Assembly: GCF_041397485.1 (NCBI RefSeq)
Contig: NZ_JAWKWO010000005.1
Span: 401,880-465,879 of the forward strand
Source: Zhengella sp020637775
Lineage (GTDB): Bacteria; Pseudomonadota; Alphaproteobacteria; Rhizobiales; Rhizobiaceae
Direction: 5' to 3'
DNA length: 64,000 nt
The notes below the pieces were generated by a model. It made no database searches. It was not told where the DNA came from and saw only the letters and a list, made by a program, of their open reading frames with translations. Each line of letters begins with the position of its first letter. The stretch's first letter is position 1. Shown here piece by piece: positions 8,401 to 17,363 of this stretch. The translations under genes and the position numbers were made by a program.

Positions 8401-9939
8401 TCAGGCCTGCTCCTTGTCCACGTAGCGCGGGAAAACGCCTTGCGGCGCGGGAAGTTCGGTTCCCGGCACGAGACGGTCCTCGAGATTGGCGAAGGCGCGT
8501 GCATCTTCCGGCACCGCGACGAGATCCAGCAGTCGCGCACAGGCCGCCGGCATGACGGGCTGCGCCAGGATGGCAATGCGGCGCACCGTCTCGGCCACCG
8601 TGTAGAGAACCGTCGCCATGCGCGCCGGATCGGTCTTTCGCAGAACCCAGGGCGCCTGGGTGTCGATATACTTGTCGGCCTCGGTGACGATGGCGAAGAT
8701 GGCTTCCACCGCCTTGTGAATGGCCTGACGGTCCATCGCCTCGCGCGCAGTCTCCAGGGCCTTCGCGGCGGAAGCGATCAGCGCCTCGTCTTCCGCCTTC
8801 AGATCGTCATTGGCCGGAACCGCACCACCGCAATTCTTGGCGATCATGGACAGTGAGCGCTGCGCCAGGTTGCCCAGTCCGTTGGCAAGGTCGGCATTGG
8901 TGCGCTGGACGATGGCCTCGTGGCTGTAGGAGCCGTCATTGCCGAAGGGCACTTCCCGCATGAAGAAGTAGCGCACCTGGTCGAGGCCGTATTCCTCCAC
9001 CAGGGCGAACGGGTCGACCACATTGCCGACCGACTTGGACATCTTCTCGCCCTTGTTGAACAGGAAGCCGTGGGCATAGACACGCTTTGGCAACGGTACG
9101 CCGGCGCTCATCAGGAAGGCCGGCCAGTAGACGGCATGAAAGCGAACGATATCCTTGCCGATGATATGGAGTGCCGGCCAGTAATTCCAGCGCGCGGCGT
9201 CGGCATCGGGAAAGCCGGCGGCGGTAATGTAGTTGGTCAGGGCGTCGACCCAGACATACATGACATGCTTGTCATTGCCTGGCACGGGAATGCCCCAATC
9301 GAAACTGGTCCTTGAGATGGAAAGGTCTTTCAGCCCGCCCTTGACGAAGCTCATCACCTCGTTGCGTCGCTCCGAAGGCGCCACGAATTCCGGATCGTCG
9401 GTGTAAAGCTTCAGCAGCTTTTCCTCATAGGCGGAGAGGCGGAAATAGTAGCTTTCCTCCTCCACCCATTCCACCGGCGAGCCCAGCGGTTCCCGGCGCA
9501 CGCCATCCTCCCCGACGGTGGTTTCGCCCTCGTCGAAAAAGGCCTCCTGGCGCACCGAATACCAGCCGCCATAGGTGTCCAGATAGATGTCGCCATTGGC
9601 CTCCATCCGCCGCCAGAGTTCCTGGCAGGAAATGCGGTGGCGCTCCTCGGTTGTGCGGATGAAATCGTCATTGGAACAGCCCAGCACCTCGACCATCCGG
9701 CGGAAGACCGCGGAGTTGCGATCAGCCAGTTCGATCGGCGCGATACCTTCCTTCGCCGCCGTCTGCTGCATCTTCTGGCCATGCTCGTCGGTACCGGTCA
9801 GAAAAAAGACATCCTTGCCGTCCTGTCGGGCGAAGCGCGCAAGCACATCGGTGGCGATGGCCGTGTAGGCATGGCCAATATGCGGCACACCGTTGGGGTA
9901 GAAGATCGGCGTGGTGATGTAATAGCTGGACGTGGACAT
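8401..9939 (-). CDS. metG: Methionyl-tRNA synthetase
   Basis: 512 residues of class I synthetase charging tRNA(Met). The HIGH motif appears as 'PNGVPHIGHAYTAIATD' near residue 15 and the KMSKS loop as 'GEKMSKSVGN' near 298. The anticodon-binding helical domain follows, with 'TQAPWVLRKTDPARMA'. The length fits the short bacterial form lacking the C-terminal tRNA-binding (Arc1p-like) extension. The start ATG at 9939 is 96 bases from the holB stop, so metG may have its own promoter there, though none is obvious. Confidence 0.97.
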   Translation of the reverse strand: MSTSSYYITTPIFYPNGVPHIGHAYTAIATDVLARFARQDGKDVFFLTGTDEHGQKMQQTAAKEGIAPIELADRNSAVFRRMVEVLGCSNDDFIRTTEERHRISCQELWRRMEANGDIYLDTYGGWYSVRQEAFFDEGETTVGEDGVRREPLGSPVEWVEEESYYFRLSAYEEKLLKLYTDDPEFVAPSERRNEVMSFVKGGLKDLSISRTSFDWGIPVPGNDKHVMYVWVDALTNYITAAGFPDADAARWNYWPALHIIGKDIVRFHAVYWPAFLMSAGVPLPKRVYAHGFLFNKGEKMSKSVGNVVDPFALVEEYGLDQVRYFFMREVPFGNDGSYSHEAIVQRTNADLANGLGNLAQRSLSMIAKNCGGAVPANDDLKAEDEALIASAAKALETAREAMDRQAIHKAVEAIFAIVTEADKYIDTQAPWVLRKTDPARMATVLYTVAETVRRIAILAQPVMPAACARLLDLVAVPEDARAFANLEDRLVPGTELPAPQGVFPRYVDKEQA

Positions 9940-10035
9940 GATACCCGAAACGCTCCCGCACTGGGGGATTGATTGTCAGGCGCGGGATAACGCAATTGCG
10001 CCGCGATTGCCAGTGCGCAGGGCCCGGTTTTGCAT

Positions 10036-11088
10036 TCAGCGATGGATGGCCGCATGCAGCCGGTGGAGAAGGCCGCTGACATGCTGGCGCTTGTCGAGAT
10101 TGTAGGTTTCCCGCTCGATGATGGTCTGGCGTGTTTCCTCCCAGAGGCGGGCAAGACCGTTTGCCGCGATCGTGTCCCCGGCCCTGGCCGCCTGAACCGC
10201 ATCGCGCCCGAGGCGGTCGCCGACATGGCGGTTGAACAGGTCGAGCGCGATCTCCGCATCGCGGCCGGCCAGCGCCTGGGCAATGCGAATCGCTTCCCCC
10301 GTGTCAAAGCGCGGCTGGTCGAGCAGCCGGTCGACCGCCTCGGCCACATCCAGCCCGCCATGACGGGTGAGCAGCAAGGCATTGCGCACGCTGCCTTCCG
10401 CCAGGTCGATGAGCCGCTGGCGTGCTTGCGGCTCCTCCGGGGCATCCTCATGAAGGACGGAAAGCGCCTGCAAGAGGTCCGTTTCCTCCAGCGGCCGCAG
10501 CCGGTGCACCTGGCAGCGTGAACGGATGGTCGGCAGAAGGCGTCCCGGCGCATGGCTGACAAGCATGAACAGCGTGTCGCGCGGCGGCTCTTCGAGGCTC
10601 TTGAGAAGCGCATTGGCGGCCGACGTGTTCATCTGCTCGGCAGGATCGACGATCACGACGCGCCAGCTTCGGTCATGGGTCGTCATCGACAGGAAGTGGC
10701 CGAGCCGGCGGATTTCATCGACTGTGATGAAGTTCTTGTAACCGGTGCCGGTGTCGCGAGGCGGTCGCGTGAGATGCAGCACGGCGGGGTGCGCACCGCT
10801 GGCAATCTGGCGCCAGACGGGATGCGCGGGGTTCGGGCGGACCAGCGTTTCCGGTGCATTGGGCCGGTCACGTTCGGTCAGCATGTGGAAAGCGAGATGG
10901 TAGGCGAATGTTGCCTTGCCGATCCCCTGCGGCCCGGTGAGCAATGCGGCGTGATGCATCTTGCCGGTCCGCCAGGCGCCCGCAAACCAGGCAGCCGCCT
11001 CGTCATGCCCCACGAGATGGGGATTTTCTGCCGGCTCGGGAATATCGGGCAGGCTGTCGGCCTGCTCCGGCGCCAGACGCTCGCTCAT
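10036..11088 (-). CDS. holB: DNA polymerase III subunit delta'
   Basis: 350 residues of a AAA+ clamp-loader subunit. Walker A reads 'LLTGPQGIGKATFAYHL', the Walker B/sensor region is 'VVIVDPAEQMNTSAANALLKSLEEPP', and 'LVSHAPGRLLPTIRSRCQ' carries the SRC-type motif. It works in the clamp-loader complex with tau/gamma and delta. The gene lies six bases downstream of tmk, the usual tmk-holB pair. The GK before the Walker threonine is retained although delta' is not a strong ATPase in many bacteria. Confidence 0.95.
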   Translation of the reverse strand: MSERLAPEQADSLPDIPEPAENPHLVGHDEAAAWFAGAWRTGKMHHAALLTGPQGIGKATFAYHLAFHMLTERDRPNAPETLVRPNPAHPVWRQIASGAHPAVLHLTRPPRDTGTGYKNFITVDEIRRLGHFLSMTTHDRSWRVVIVDPAEQMNTSAANALLKSLEEPPRDTLFMLVSHAPGRLLPTIRSRCQVHRLRPLEETDLLQALSVLHEDAPEEPQARQRLIDLAEGSVRNALLLTRHGGLDVAEAVDRLLDQPRFDTGEAIRIAQALAGRDAEIALDLFNRHVGDRLGRDAVQAARAGDTIAANGLARLWEETRQTIIERETYNLDKRQHVSGLLHRLHAAIHR

Positions 11089-11094
11089 GGCCTG

Positions 11095-11766
11095 TCACGC
11101 ATCGGCATCGGCGGAAATTTCGGCCCGCGCCGCTTCCAGCAGGCTGGCGACGGCGGCGCGAATGTCTTCTGCCACGGCATCGGCATCGCGGCTGGCATCG
11201 ACGATCCGGCAGCGCTCCGGCTCGGCGCGCGCGATTGCCAGGAAGGCCTCCCGGCGCTCCTCATGGACCCTCGCCTCCTCCTTCTCGTAGCGGTCGGCAC
11301 GATCTCCGGCGGCGCGACGGGCATGCGCACGCTCAAGGCCGAGTTCGGCGGGCAGATCGAGGATCAGCGTCAGGTCGGGGATCATGCCGTTGATCGCCAC
11401 CTCTTCCAGCCGCCGCATGAAATCCGGATCGAGCTTGCCCGTCACGCCCTGATAGACCCGCGAGGAATCCATGAACCGGTCGCACAGGACGATCATGCCG
11501 GCGTCCACGGCCGGGCGGATCACCTGTTCGACATGGTCGGAGCGCGCCGTTGAAAACAGGATGGCCTCCATAGCCGGGCCGAAATGCTCCGCCGCGCCGG
11601 ACAGCAGCACATGGCGCACCGCCTCGGCTCCCGGCGAACCGCCTGGTTCGCGGGTGACCAGAACGCGATGGCCGGCCGAGCGAAGCCATTCGGCCAGACG
11701 CTCGATCTGGGTGGTCTTGCCGCCCCCCTCGCCGCCTTCAAACGTGATGAAAAGCCCGTCTGGCAC
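11095..11766 (-). CDS. tmk: Thymidylate kinase
   Basis: 223 residues. The P-loop is 'FEGGEGGGKTTQIERLAEW', the DRx-type motif is 'LCDRFMDSSRVYQG', and the lid region is 'RRAAGDRADRYEKE'. It phosphorylates dTMP to dTDP. It is followed directly by holB and preceded, after a 140-base gap, by the D-Ala-D-Ala carboxypeptidase gene. This gene order is widespread in Hyphomicrobiales and supports the taxonomic guess. Confidence 0.96.
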   Translation of the reverse strand: MPDGLFITFEGGEGGGKTTQIERLAEWLRSAGHRVLVTREPGGSPGAEAVRHVLLSGAAEHFGPAMEAILFSTARSDHVEQVIRPAVDAGMIVLCDRFMDSSRVYQGVTGKLDPDFMRRLEEVAINGMIPDLTLILDLPAELGLERAHARRAAGDRADRYEKEEARVHEERREAFLAIARAEPERCRIVDASRDADAVAEDIRAAVASLLEAARAEISADADA

Positions 11767-11906
11767 CTGTGTCGGCCTCTCTGCGTTTGCCTCGCGAACC
11801 TTGTCTTAGTGCGCGTGGCCGCCAGCGTCCATAGCCGCCGGCTGTTCCGGCAAACCTCGCGCCCGCGCGCCGGCCCGCGGCGGATCAGACCCATGCGAAC
11901 CGCCCG

Positions 11907-13076
11907 CTATCCGCGCAACCAGCCGATCATCAATTCCTCGATGGCATCCACGGCGCGCTGCTGAAGCGTGCCCTTGCCAACGCTTTCTGCGGCAAAGAGT
12001 GGCGTTTCCTGACTCAGCGTATCGCCGATCCACACCTTCAGGGCACCGATGGGCGCGCCCTCCTCGACCGGCACGTCAACCGGACCATCATAGACGATGC
12101 GCGCGATCAGCCGGTCGCGATTGGTAATCGGAACGAGGATGGAGACCGCGCCTTCCGCCCGCAGGGCCACGCCGGACTTGGCGCCGCCATACAGATCGGC
12201 CTCGCCGATGATCTCACCGGCCTTGAAGATCTCCTTGCTCTCGAAGGCGCGGATGCCCCAATCAAGGATCTTGCGGGCCTCCTCCGCGCGCTGCCGGTCG
12301 GTCTTCATGCCCGACATGGCGACGAAGATCCGCCGCCCCTCGCGGTTCACCGAGCCGACGATGGCGTATCCGCTTTCCTCGGTGAAGCCGGTCTTCATGC
12401 CGTCGGCGCCAATATCCATGCGCAGCAACGGGTTGCGGTTGCGCTGGAGGATCTTGTTCCAGGTGAACTCGGTCTGGCTGTAATAGTGGTAGTATTGGGG
12501 ATAGGTTTTCCAGATATGGAGCGCCAGCCGGGCAAGATCCTTCATCGTGACAACCTGCCCCTCGGCAGGCAGGCCCGTCGAATTCCGGAAAACCGAGTTT
12601 TCCAGCCCGATCTTGCGGGCCCGCTCGGTCATCAGCCGCGCGAAATTCTCCTCCGATCCCGCCATGCCTTCCGCGATGATGATGCAGCCGTCATTGGCCG
12701 ACTGCACGATGACCGCCTGGATGAGATCCTCCAACCGGATCTCGGACTTCACCTCCGCGAACATGGTCGAACCGCCCGAAACGGCCCCGCCGGTTCGCCA
12801 GGCATTCTCGGAGACATAGAACGTGTCGTCCATGGACAGCCGGCCGATGCTGAGCGCATGAAACACCACTTCCATGGTCATAAGCTTGGCCAGCGAAGCC
12901 GGGGGAACCGGCTTTTCCTCGTTTTTCGCGAAGAGAATCGACCCGGTTCCGGCATCGATCATGTAGGCCGTATCGGCCGATGTTTCGAAAAGCTGCGCAT
13001 TGGCCGGCGCAAGGCTCACAAAGAAAACCGCCCATCCCAGCAGGATGGTGCGATGGATCGCCTTTAGCATGTTCAT
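11907..13076 (-). CDS. Serine-type D-alanyl-D-alanine carboxypeptidase (DacA/DacF type)
   Basis: 389 residues. An N-terminal signal peptide runs to about residue 27 ('...VSLAPANA'). The catalytic SxxK is in 'PPASLAKLMT', the SxN motif is 'VQSANDGCIIIAEG', and the KTG box is 'GMKTGFTEESGYAIVG'. A C-terminal beta-rich PBP5-like domain and an amphipathic tail ('AVDAIEELMIGWLRG') would tether it to the inner membrane. It trims the terminal D-Ala from peptidoglycan pentapeptides in the periplasm. The following gap to tmk (140 bases) holds nothing recognisable. Confidence 0.93.
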   Translation of the reverse strand: MNMLKAIHRTILLGWAVFFVSLAPANAQLFETSADTAYMIDAGTGSILFAKNEEKPVPPASLAKLMTMEVVFHALSIGRLSMDDTFYVSENAWRTGGAVSGGSTMFAEVKSEIRLEDLIQAVIVQSANDGCIIIAEGMAGSEENFARLMTERARKIGLENSVFRNSTGLPAEGQVVTMKDLARLALHIWKTYPQYYHYYSQTEFTWNKILQRNRNPLLRMDIGADGMKTGFTEESGYAIVGSVNREGRRIFVAMSGMKTDRQRAEEARKILDWGIRAFESKEIFKAGEIIGEADLYGGAKSGVALRAEGAVSILVPITNRDRLIARIVYDGPVDVPVEEGAPIGALKVWIGDTLSQETPLFAAESVGKGTLQQRAVDAIEELMIGWLRG

Positions 13077-13176
13077 CGGTTGTGTCTTGTCCGCCCTGGT
13101 TCATTGCGCCCCTCGAAAGGCTAGCAAGATGTGGCGCAGACAATCAACCGTATCGGCCGGCGATCACAATGAAATT

Positions 13177-14424
13177 TCAGTCGCGAATGAAAAAGGCCTC
13201 GCTTGCCCCCGCATCCCATGCCGCATGCAACACCGCATCCGGGTCCTGACCTTCCCCGACCCGCAGGGTGAGCACATGCGAGCCGCCATCGGCTGCGCTG
13301 AACGACTGCAATTGCGCACGCCCATGGGCCTTCAGGGCATTCGCGACCGCCAGCGCCGCCGCGCGGTTGCCGAACGTGCCGACATAGATGGAGGGACCGG
13401 CATCGGACGTGCCCGAACGCTGCAGTGCCGCCTTGACCGACTGGACCTCGGATGCCCGGCTCAGGTCGTGCAGGGAAAACGCATCGGCAGCCGCGGCGAC
13501 ACGCTGCGAGGCATAGGAGAGCGCCATTACCGGCTCGCCGGCGGCCAGCGTCGTCCCCGGCCGCGCGGTAGGCACGGGCACGGTATCGGGAAGAACAAAG
13601 ACCGGCCCTCCAGCCGGTGCATAGGCAGCGGGAACGACAGAGCCCACCGGCATGGATGCCTGGCCGGCATAGGCATTGACCGAAGCGACGCCCGGCAGGC
13701 CACCTTCCGGACGGCGGATGCCGACGACGGACGGCGTCCGCCCGCTCTCCGCCATGGCCAGCATGACACCTGACAAGCCGGTCGCAGGCGTAGCCCTGCC
13801 CGGGTTGTAGGAAGCCATCAGCGTTTCGGTTCGCTCGCCATCGATCGGCGCCGGTCCGACATAGTCGACCTTCACCGTGGCCACGCCGTCGCTCTTGTAG
13901 TCGAGCAAATCGGCCGCCTTGCTCGAAAGGTCGATGATGCGGTTATGCGCGAATGGACCGCGGTCATTCACCCGGACGATGACGGACGCTCCATTCGCCA
14001 TGTTGGTGACGCGGGCATAGCTGGGCAGCGGCATTGTCGGATGCGCCGCCGACAGGTGCGTCATGTCGTAGATTTCGCCATTGGCCGTCAGCCGGCCGTG
14101 GAAGGCATCGCCGTACCAGCTTGCCTTGCCAACCTTGCTGTAGTTCGGATCTTTTTTGGGATGATACCACTTGCCGGCCACCTTGTATGGCTTGCCGACC
14201 TGTGAGCGGCCACCGCCCCGCTTGAGCCGCGAGCGCTTTTCGGTGATGCGCGGACTGGCTTTGACGCCATATTTGCCTTCCGGAAAATATTCCTTCCCCG
14301 AAGCTTCCGGCGCACGGGCGGACTTGTAGGAAAATTTCGCACCCGGTGCGCCACAGGAAGCCAGCGCGATCAACGCCGTCCCTGCGGCGCAGATTGCAAG
14401 TGAGCGCTTGAAGCCCGATACCAT
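13177..14424 (-). CDS. rlpA: RlpA-like septal ring lipoprotein with DPBB and SPOR domains
   Basis: 415 residues from the ATG at 14424, chosen because AGGAG lies 11 bases upstream and because it places a lipoprotein signal ('ALIALASC' lipobox) at the very start. The double-psi beta-barrel lytic transglycosylase domain is the segment 'GKASWYGDAFHGRLTANGE' to 'VKVDYVGPAP', with the catalytic Asp in 'VNDRGPF'. A C-terminal SPOR domain ('SIYVGTFGNRAAALAVANAL') binds denuded glycan at the division site. The gene precedes dacA in the same direction, the normal arrangement in rhizobia. Confidence 0.92.
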   Translation of the reverse strand: MVSGFKRSLAICAAGTALIALASCGAPGAKFSYKSARAPEASGKEYFPEGKYGVKASPRITEKRSRLKRGGGRSQVGKPYKVAGKWYHPKKDPNYSKVGKASWYGDAFHGRLTANGEIYDMTHLSAAHPTMPLPSYARVTNMANGASVIVRVNDRGPFAHNRIIDLSSKAADLLDYKSDGVATVKVDYVGPAPIDGERTETLMASYNPGRATPATGLSGVMLAMAESGRTPSVVGIRRPEGGLPGVASVNAYAGQASMPVGSVVPAAYAPAGGPVFVLPDTVPVPTARPGTTLAAGEPVMALSYASQRVAAAADAFSLHDLSRASEVQSVKAALQRSGTSDAGPSIYVGTFGNRAAALAVANALKAHGRAQLQSFSAADGGSHVLTLRVGEGQDPDAVLHAAWDAGASEAFFIRD

Positions 14425-14568
14425 GTGACTGCCCTCTCCTGACCCTCGCCCCTTTTCCGCCGGTTTTCCCGGTCTCGTCAATCCGGAATACTAGCGGAAA
14501 AGATTTAGTAGCCTATTAATCAATTGTGTCGGCATAGGGGCAAGATTATGGCGGCAGGGACGATTCGC

Positions 14569-14946
14569 TTACCGGACCAGCCGGCCCTGCCCCGAATCCC
14601 CGTCATCGCGGATCCAGCGGAACGAATTGTTTCCGGTCAACTCTATGGAAAAACAGAATGTCCTCCCGCGATACCAGCTCGGCCATTTCTGGCACAGGCG
14701 GTTTTCCTCCACCCACCAGCGCCCTGTTTCGCGCGGAGAAAAGAAGCGGGCAAGACCGAGCGCCGAACCATCGCCGGTTACCTGCCCTGCCGGATCGTAG
14801 CGCAGCGGAAAGTCGCCGAATCCGGTTTCCAGCATCACCTTTCCGCCGGTCACGAAATCGCGCATTTCGGGGCCGGACAGCTGTTTGGCGGAGACCGGCA
14901 CGGACAGGATGAAGACAGCGGCGGCGGCCAGGATGACATGGTGCAT
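14569..14946 (-). CDS. Small exported protein of unknown function
   Basis: 125 residues from the ATG at 14946. A clear signal peptide ('MHHVILAAAAVFILSVPVSA') ends near residue 20. The mature part contains 'MRDFVTGGKVMLETGFGDFPLRYDPAGQVTGDGSALG' split over several short motifs, then 'RWWVEENRLCQKW' and 'TFCFSIELTGNNSFRW', a beta-rich stretch with two cysteines that could form a disulfide. It resembles the small periplasmic proteins often labelled DUF995-like in rhizobia, but I cannot confirm that. The gene stands alone between rlpA and tRNA-Ser. Confidence 0.7.
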   Translation of the reverse strand: MHHVILAAAAVFILSVPVSAKQLSGPEMRDFVTGGKVMLETGFGDFPLRYDPAGQVTGDGSALGLARFFSPRETGRWWVEENRLCQKWPSWYRGRTFCFSIELTGNNSFRWIRDDGDSGQGRLVR

Positions 14947-15062
14947 CGTTTCCTCCAGGAGCTTTGTCACGTCGGTTACGCAACCGGCGGCCGGGCAGAT
15001 CATGAGATGACCGCGCGCCAGCCCTTGAAATAGCCGGCGGCTTGGCTCATAGGGAAGCGCGT

Positions 15063-15152
15063 GGATGGGTGGCCGAGCGGTTTAAGGCACCGGTCTTGAA
15101 AACCGGCGTGCGCGAGAGCGTACCGTGGGTTCGAATCCCACCCCATCCGCCA
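15063..15152 (+). tRNA. tRNA-Ser (anticodon TGA)
   Basis: Ninety bases including an encoded CCA. The acceptor stem pairs GGATGGG (15063-15069) with CCCATCC (15142-15148). The anticodon stem CCGGT/ACCGG encloses the loop CTTGAAA, giving anticodon TGA. A long variable arm (CGTGCGCGAGAGCGTACCG) marks a type II tRNA. The T loop is TTCGAAT. The accessory region begins right behind its 3' end, a common integration position. Confidence 0.97.
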
Positions 15153-15677
15153 CTTGCCCCAGCGAAAGCGTTCTCCCGATCCGGGCGCGGCCGGATTTTT
15201 CCATTGTATTCGAGGGTTATGCGGGCGTGGCTTTGCACTGCTCCCGGCGTGAGGAGGCACGGAAACGGTCTCTTAGGCCGATATTCTCCAGACCTCATGA
15301 CTGCGCAGATTTGGTGAATTTTTCGCAAGGCGTTGAGATTATGCTGCTTTTCAGATCGAAAACCTGAACACTTTGACGCCGGTCGCACTCGGCGAGATGG
15401 AACAGAAATCGAACGTTCGCTGGCGCTCGTGCGTCTGCTGCGGCCGGCATTTTGCCCCCGCATTGTCTCGCTATTTCACCATTGCGGTCGTTCGCTGCGG
15501 GCCGCGCGAACGACCAGGCCCGGACGATGCGGACCTTCTCGGGTAGAAGAATCTGTCATGCAGAACCGCCTACTCCGCCCGAAGAGGCCACCGCAAGACG
15601 CGCGTTTCTTCGTACGTCGGGCAAGAGAAGATGGCGTCGCGCACCGCTACAGGCACACCAGCCACCGCATCAGGGTT
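15153..15677 (+). other. Gene-poor stretch after tRNA-Ser
   Basis: No open frame here has codon structure or motifs I recognise; the plus-strand frames in 15333-15773 are low-complexity. The only structured item is the hairpin at 15486-15515, listed separately. The stretch marks the junction between conserved core genes and the accessory region. Confidence 0.5.
15486..15515. repeat. Hairpin repeat, copy 1 (GGTCGTTCGC-N10-GCGAACGACC)
   Basis: A perfect 10-bp inverted repeat, GGTCGTTCGC at 15486-15495 and GCGAACGACC at 15506-15515, with a GC-rich 10-base spacer. Related hairpins with the same TTCG...CGAA core occur at 18256-18285 and 28481-28506, all in gaps of the accessory region. Confidence 0.55.
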
Positions 15678-16397
15678 CTAACCAATCATGCGATCCGTGT
15701 CGGCTACCGCGCCTTTCGCGACCGGCGCAAAGCTGCTTCGCATGAGCCACTTGGTCAGTGTCCGCCCCATTAGGTCGTGACCTGTCAGGGTTATCCTCCC
15801 GGCCTCGATCTCGGCCTCGAAGGTTGAATGACCCATCCATGCGGACGTCAGATCTCGAAGCCCGCAAACGACAAAAAGATCGACTTCGTACTTCGGGTCC
15901 GTATAGCAAAGGTCCGTTTCCTCTCCCGGCTTTGCCACGATCCAGTAGTTTACTGTCTCGTTGGACGGCTCCTTGAGAATGAACTGGATCGTGCTTCGGC
16001 GCTTGGGCAGCTGCAATTGATCTATCTTGCCGCGGATCTTCCACATCAATAGGCGGGCATCGAGATCTTGGAGAGACACGTCGCAGTCGATATTCCGGTG
16101 GGCCCATTCGCCAAGTGCGAAGATCAGGGGCTTCAGTTCGTCGGCCAATACAGTGGTGAGGTATTCGGTGTGTGCACCTGCACCCGCATCGTGACGCGCG
16201 ACCAGACCGTTTGCCTCCATCTCTTTCAGCCGCTTGGAGAGTAATCCCGGTGACATGCCAGGCACGCCCCTCTGGATTTCGTTGAATCGGGTCGACCCGG
16301 ACCACATTTCGCAAAGCAGGAGCATAGTCCAGCGCGGCTCCAAAAGGCTGGCGGCCATAGCGACCGGGCAGAACCTTGGGTAGTTGCTATCTGGCAT
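15678..16397 (-). CDS. HxlR-family winged-helix regulator with C-terminal ligand-binding-like domain
   Basis: 239 residues. The N-terminal ~110 residues are an HxlR winged helix: 'FCPVAMAASLLEPRWTMLLL' opens with the Cys-Pro typical of the family and 'SPGLLSKRLKEMEANGLV' is the recognition region. The C-terminal ~110 residues ('DLCYTDPKYEVDLFVVCGLRDLTSAWMG' in parts) look like the SCP2/sterol-carrier-like module that follows some HxlR regulators. It starts with GGGAGG eight bases before the ATG. It is divergent from the tautomerase gene and probably represses that unit and itself. The same architecture recurs at 18597-19316. Confidence 0.85.
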   Translation of the reverse strand: MPDSNYPRFCPVAMAASLLEPRWTMLLLCEMWSGSTRFNEIQRGVPGMSPGLLSKRLKEMEANGLVARHDAGAGAHTEYLTTVLADELKPLIFALGEWAHRNIDCDVSLQDLDARLLMWKIRGKIDQLQLPKRRSTIQFILKEPSNETVNYWIVAKPGEETDLCYTDPKYEVDLFVVCGLRDLTSAWMGHSTFEAEIEAGRITLTGHDLMGRTLTKWLMRSSFAPVAKGAVADTDRMIG

Positions 16398-16444
16398 GAT
16401 GTGACCTCCCCCGATAGATAAGCACTCCGACCTCGCAGCCGTCT

Positions 16445-16461
16445 ACTTCAGAAAGTGAAGT
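16445..16461. promoter_or_regulatory. Inverted repeat in the HxlR/tautomerase divergent region
   Basis: ACTTCA-GAAAG-TGAAGT, a 6-bp perfect inverted repeat, lies midway in the 151-base space between the divergent HxlR and tautomerase genes. That is where an autoregulatory operator would be expected. Assignment to HxlR is inference from position. Confidence 0.4.
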
Positions 16462-16548
16462 GAGTTTACTCCATTTGCTGAACTGGTTCGGCCAAGGCCG
16501 TCGATGCCAACCTCCTCGCACTACAGTTTCATAGAAAGGAGGCAAGAC

Positions 16549-16764
16549 ATGCCACTGGTGGATATCGAAGTGATCGAAGGCGTGTTCGACGACGCTCAAA
16601 AGGCGCTGATGATCGAGAAGGTGACCGACGCGATGGTGGAGGTCGAGGGTGAGAACATGAGGGGTGTGACCTGGGTTCGCGTGAAGGAAGTTCGCAGCGG
16701 GCAGTGGGGAATTGGCGGGAACACGCCAAGCGCCGACGACATAAAGGCGATGGCCGCGGGCTAG
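16549..16764 (+). CDS. 4-oxalocrotonate tautomerase-family protein
   Basis: 71 residues starting at the ATG at 16549, so the mature protein begins with the catalytic Pro-1 ('PLVDIEVIEG'), as the family requires. A strong site AAAGGAGG precedes it. The rest follows the small tautomerase pattern ('KALMIEKVTDAMVEVEG', 'VTWVRVKEV', 'WGIGGNTPSADD'). It would form a homo-oligomer catalysing keto-enol tautomerisation in the cytoplasm. It heads a three-gene unit with OsmC and methyltransferase genes beside an HxlR regulator, which suggests a response to a reactive or aromatic compound. Confidence 0.88.
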   Translation: MPLVDIEVIEGVFDDAQKALMIEKVTDAMVEVEGENMRGVTWVRVKEVRSGQWGIGGNTPSADDIKAMAAG

Positions 16765-16844
16765 TCGCCGCGATCTGGTCGGGCCGTTTCATCAGGCGGC
16801 CCGCCCGACACTCTGGATTGCCAACTTCAGCGAAGGGACCGGCG

Positions 16845-17363
16845 ATGGACAAGAACACTCATGCACGAGATGGGCAGTTGCGCGCCATCGAAGTATTCTC
16901 AAAACGGCCCGAGAGTGCGCAAGTCGTCAACCGGGGCATTGCCGAGGTCCGCGATGGTCTGACCTGCTTCTACGAGCAGGATGACCATCGCCTGGCAATC
17001 GACATGCCACGGGCGATCGGTGGCAGTGAAGAAGGTTTGCCGCCCGGATTCTATGGTCGCGCTGCGATTTGCGGCTGCCTCGCGATCGGGATCAAGATGA
17101 CCGCCGCTCGAGAAGACATTCATATCGAGACCGTGCAGGTAGGGATTGAACAGGACTGGGACAATCGCGGGGTGCTCGCGATGGACGGGGCAAGGCCTGT
17201 CCCAAGCGAGACCCGCATTGCCATCCAAGTCACGAGCTCCGAACCCGAACACCTCCTGGAAGAGATGCTTGATCGTGCTCTCTCCGGAGACCCGTGGTTC
17301 CTGGCATTCAGGGACGCACAGCCGGTGCGGACGAAGATCTCGGTCTCTCAGGCGGTTGCGTGA
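16845..17363 (+). CDS. OsmC-family protein
   Basis: 172 residues. The fold is recognisable from the beta-rich N-half ('GLTCFYEQDDHRLAIDMPRAIGG'-type strands) and the helix 'GRAAICGCLAIGIKMTAARE', which carries the peroxidatic-type cysteine. The second half has 'HIETVQVGIEQDWDNRG'. OsmC/Ohr proteins reduce organic hydroperoxides, although some use the fold for other electrophiles. Only two cysteines, close together (CGC), are in the helix, and the usual second distant cysteine is not evident, so peroxidase activity is uncertain. The stop overlaps the start of the methyltransferase gene (TGATG). Confidence 0.8.
   Translation: MDKNTHARDGQLRAIEVFSKRPESAQVVNRGIAEVRDGLTCFYEQDDHRLAIDMPRAIGGSEEGLPPGFYGRAAICGCLAIGIKMTAAREDIHIETVQVGIEQDWDNRGVLAMDGARPVPSETRIAIQVTSSEPEHLLEEMLDRALSGDPWFLAFRDAQPVRTKISVSQAVA

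Noticed and set aside
15333..15773. Plus-strand frames after tRNA-Ser
   Set aside because: Low-complexity Arg/Pro-rich products without ribosome sites, partly overlapping the HxlR gene.
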